Source of the DNA: a bacterium 1XD21-70
GTDB taxonomy: Bacteria > Bacillota > Clostridia > Lachnospirales > Lachnospiraceae
Assembly: GCA_003669055.1 (NCBI GenBank)
Contig: RAYB01000038.1
Span: 1 to 51,431, forward strand
Direction: 5' to 3'
DNA length: 51,431 nucleotides
Under the pieces are notes generated by a model. That model was given only the letters and a program-made list of their open reading frames with translations, did no database searches and had not been told where the DNA came from. Below are positions 50,104-51,431 of the stretch, piece after piece. Each line of letters starts with the position of its first letter. Position 1 is the first letter of the stretch. The translations under genes were made by a program, and so were the position numbers.

Positions 50104-50286
50104 TTACATCTGCTGTATCTCATTTTTCAGCATACGCTTGATTTTGTCGCTCATGGTTTCCCTGCTGGTCTTACTGAAATGAACCCTCACAATGTAGGTA
50201 GTCCGGCCAATCTTCTTCACCAGTGCGGGAGCGTCCTTAGCCGGTGTCGTGGTGGTAATGTCCTCTGTGATTTTCTCGCTGCCCAT
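50104..50286 (-). CDS. TnpW-family transposon-encoded protein
   Basis: Sixty residues containing TTTTPAKDAPALVKKIGRTT and VRVHFSKTSRETMSDKIKRM, the full pattern of the TnpW family of Tn1549-like elements. The protein is basic at its end and has no membrane segment. It lies 30 bases after the DnaC-like gene on the same strand, with AAGGAG before the ATG, and keeps its usual place in the element. Its function is not known. Confidence 0.85.
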   Translation of the reverse strand: MGSEKITEDITTTTPAKDAPALVKKIGRTTYIVRVHFSKTSRETMSDKIKRMLKNEIQQM

Positions 50287-50316
50287 AAATTCTCCTTTAC
50301 ATACAATCAGGTTTTG

Positions 50317-51174
50317 TTATCCCTTACTCACAATCTCTTTCGCCGCCGCTTTGGTCGCCCTGGCTCCTTCCTCCCGGAAATTTTTACCGGAAAAAAGAAT
50401 CGGCGCACACCGTTCCAGTATGCGGTCATAAATCCTTGCGTGGGCAAGGTCTGGCGGGTTCTTGATTTCTTCCAGTTTCAGGTTGGTTGTGACAATCAAC
50501 GGCTTCTTACTCCGATATCGGCTGTCAATGACGGTGAACATCTGCTCCATGGCATACTCGGTACTGCGCTCCACTCCTAAATCATCAATGACAAGCAGGC
50601 TGTAATCGTCCAGGCTAGCGATAAAGGCCGCCCTGTCCTCGGCAAACACGCCGGTCAGCCGGTTCAGGATAGACGGGAAATTTGTCATCAGAACCGGCAC
50701 GTCACGGTCAAGCAGGGCATTGGCGATACAGCCGGCAAAAAAGGATTTCCCGGTTCCCACGTCACCAAAAAGCAGAAGGCCGGCATTGTCCCAGTATGCC
50801 TCCTTCCAATGCTCCACATAGGCGTGGGCTTTCTCCATGACGGGATTCTGGCCGTTATCATTGGCAAAAGTGTAATCATAAAGGTATCTGTCCTGAAGCC
50901 CCTGCGCCTTCCGGCGTTTGATACGCTCCATGCGTTCCTTCTGTTCCTCCATGGCTTTCCGTTCCTCCTGCGCCTTCTGCTGGCAGGGACAGAGGCAGCG
51001 GGGCATGAAATAGCCGGAGCCTCCGAACCTGGGCACGACAGTCTGGCGGCTGCCATGGCATTTCTTACAGTGGATAAGCCCGTCAGCTTGTTCTATGTAT
51101 TCGTCCCCGGCAAGCTCCATATCTCCGGTGGCCCGGTCAATGGCCGCCCGGACTTCTGCGGTAATCTCAATCAT
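50317..51174 (-). CDS. DnaC/IstB-like ATP-binding replication protein
   Basis: This 285-residue AAA+ ATPase of the DnaC type probably loads the replicative helicase for element replication. The N-terminal zinc-binding cysteines are CKKC (36-39) and CLCPC (60-64). A charged coiled helix covers residues 66-95. Walker A is G137-DVGTGK-S144, Walker B is LLVIDDLG (193-200), and sensor 1 is in KPLIVTTNLK. It is complete. Its ATG overlaps the stop of the upstream RepA-like gene by 4 bases. It belongs to the replication module of the Tn1549-like element. Confidence 0.9.
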   Translation of the reverse strand: MIEITAEVRAAIDRATGDMELAGDEYIEQADGLIHCKKCHGSRQTVVPRFGGSGYFMPRCLCPCQQKAQEERKAMEEQKERMERIKRRKAQGLQDRYLYDYTFANDNGQNPVMEKAHAYVEHWKEAYWDNAGLLLFGDVGTGKSFFAGCIANALLDRDVPVLMTNFPSILNRLTGVFAEDRAAFIASLDDYSLLVIDDLGVERSTEYAMEQMFTVIDSRYRSKKPLIVTTNLKLEEIKNPPDLAHARIYDRILERCAPILFSGKNFREEGARATKAAAKEIVSKG

Positions 51175-51419
51175 ATGGTTTCTCCTTCCTCCACGCTGTA
51201 ATCACGGTTCCGGGCAGGCGGTTCCTCTTTCTTTTTGTCGGCGTTCGCCCAGCGCCGGATTGTGGCTGCGTGGTTTTTATATCCTTTTCCGCTGGATTCC
51301 ATGTACTCGGATAACCGCTCAATGTACTGTTCCCAAAGAGAGGGGAGTTCCGTTTGGAGTTCTGCCAGTTCTGCGGAAGATAGAAATACATTCCGGTATC
51401 TCCCATAGGCGTGTGCCAT
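51171..51419 (-). CDS. C-terminal part of a RepA/replisome-organizer-like protein
   Basis: Eighty-two residues read YRNVFLSSAELAELQTELPS, then LWEQYIERLSEYMESSGKGY and YKNHAATIRRWANADKKK. This is the C-terminal domain normally found at the end of the replication initiator encoded before DnaC in these elements. The ATG at 51419 has GGGAG directly before it but with too short a spacer. The gene may therefore begin outside the window, or this domain may be a separate small gene. It is coupled to the DnaC gene by an ATGA overlap. Confidence 0.65.
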   Translation of the reverse strand: MAHAYGRYRNVFLSSAELAELQTELPSLWEQYIERLSEYMESSGKGYKNHAATIRRWANADKKKEEPPARNRDYSVEEGETI

Positions 51420-51431
51420 ATCTCCCTCTCT

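Larger units (their letters stand above)
21640..51431. mobile_element. Tn1549-like integrative element, defective, continuing past the window
   Basis: Module order from the right end is RepA-like, DnaC-like, TnpW, VirD4, Maff2, helicase, DUF3849, MobC, MobP, sigma-like, Xis-like and Int, as in Tn1549/CTn-type elements. Conjugation genes are missing or cut: the VirD4 5' part, most of Maff2, all of TrbL/VirB4 and the helicase N-terminus. Cargo fills three sites: 25940-35490, 36960-40000 and 46130-47530. The left end is placed between the 18-bp repeat and the first integrase by inference. The right end is outside the window. Confidence 0.75.

Overview
The window looks like a chromosome segment from a Firmicute of the Lachnospiraceae type (gut Clostridia). 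The evidence is strong AGGAGG-type ribosome binding sites, the PadR/HAAS and GHKL/LytTR gene families, and a large Tn1549-type integrative element. No tRNA, rRNA or CRISPR array was seen.

Region 1 (1-13010) is ordinary, fairly GC-rich host chromosome. It holds a broken MATE exporter, a PadR-HAAS membrane-protein operon, a PutP sodium/proline symporter, a TetR regulator, a DacA-type D,D-carboxypeptidase, a PdaA-like polysaccharide deacetylase, carB, pcp and a UDP-glucose dehydrogenase. Two intergenic near-palindromes (2457-2693 and 11420-11657) have the same size and the same central core. Their outer arms differ in sequence but each is self-complementary.

Region 2 (13340-15700) is AT-rich and carries a BlaI-type repressor with tandem operators, overlapping an M56/BlaR1-type membrane protease that ends in a DUF4097-like domain. 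Region 3 (about 15746-21628, between two 18-bp direct repeats) is a decaying mobile element read mainly on the minus strand. It has a sigma-like gene, a serine recombinase, small genes and a terminase-small-subunit-like gene, with at least three in-frame TAA codons and two frameshifts, plus a defective IS4-type insertion sequence. Inside it is an apparently intact holin-like type I toxin with a convergent antisense RNA and a leader that can hide or expose the toxin ribosome binding site.

Region 4 (about 21640 to the end) is a Tn1549-like integrative conjugative element. Two tandem paralogous tyrosine integrases, an excisionase-like protein and a sigma-like protein lie at its left end. RepA-like, DnaC-like, TnpW, VirD4, Maff2, helicase, DUF3849, MobC and MobP modules run in the usual order from the right. 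The transfer machinery is wrecked: VirD4 has lost its N-terminus beside an Rpn nuclease gene, Maff2 is cut short, the TrbL/VirB4 block is gone, and the helicase is fused to the 5' half of a group II intron. Relaxase, MobC, integrases and excisionase look intact, so the element may be mobilizable rather than self-transmissible. Its cargo includes a 2063-residue SLH surface protein, a pseudo-receiver, a divergent LytTR response regulator/GHKL kinase pair, an AbiE toxin-antitoxin pair, a frameshifted YhcG nuclease, and a secreted cysteine-peptidase-like protein with a lipoprotein.
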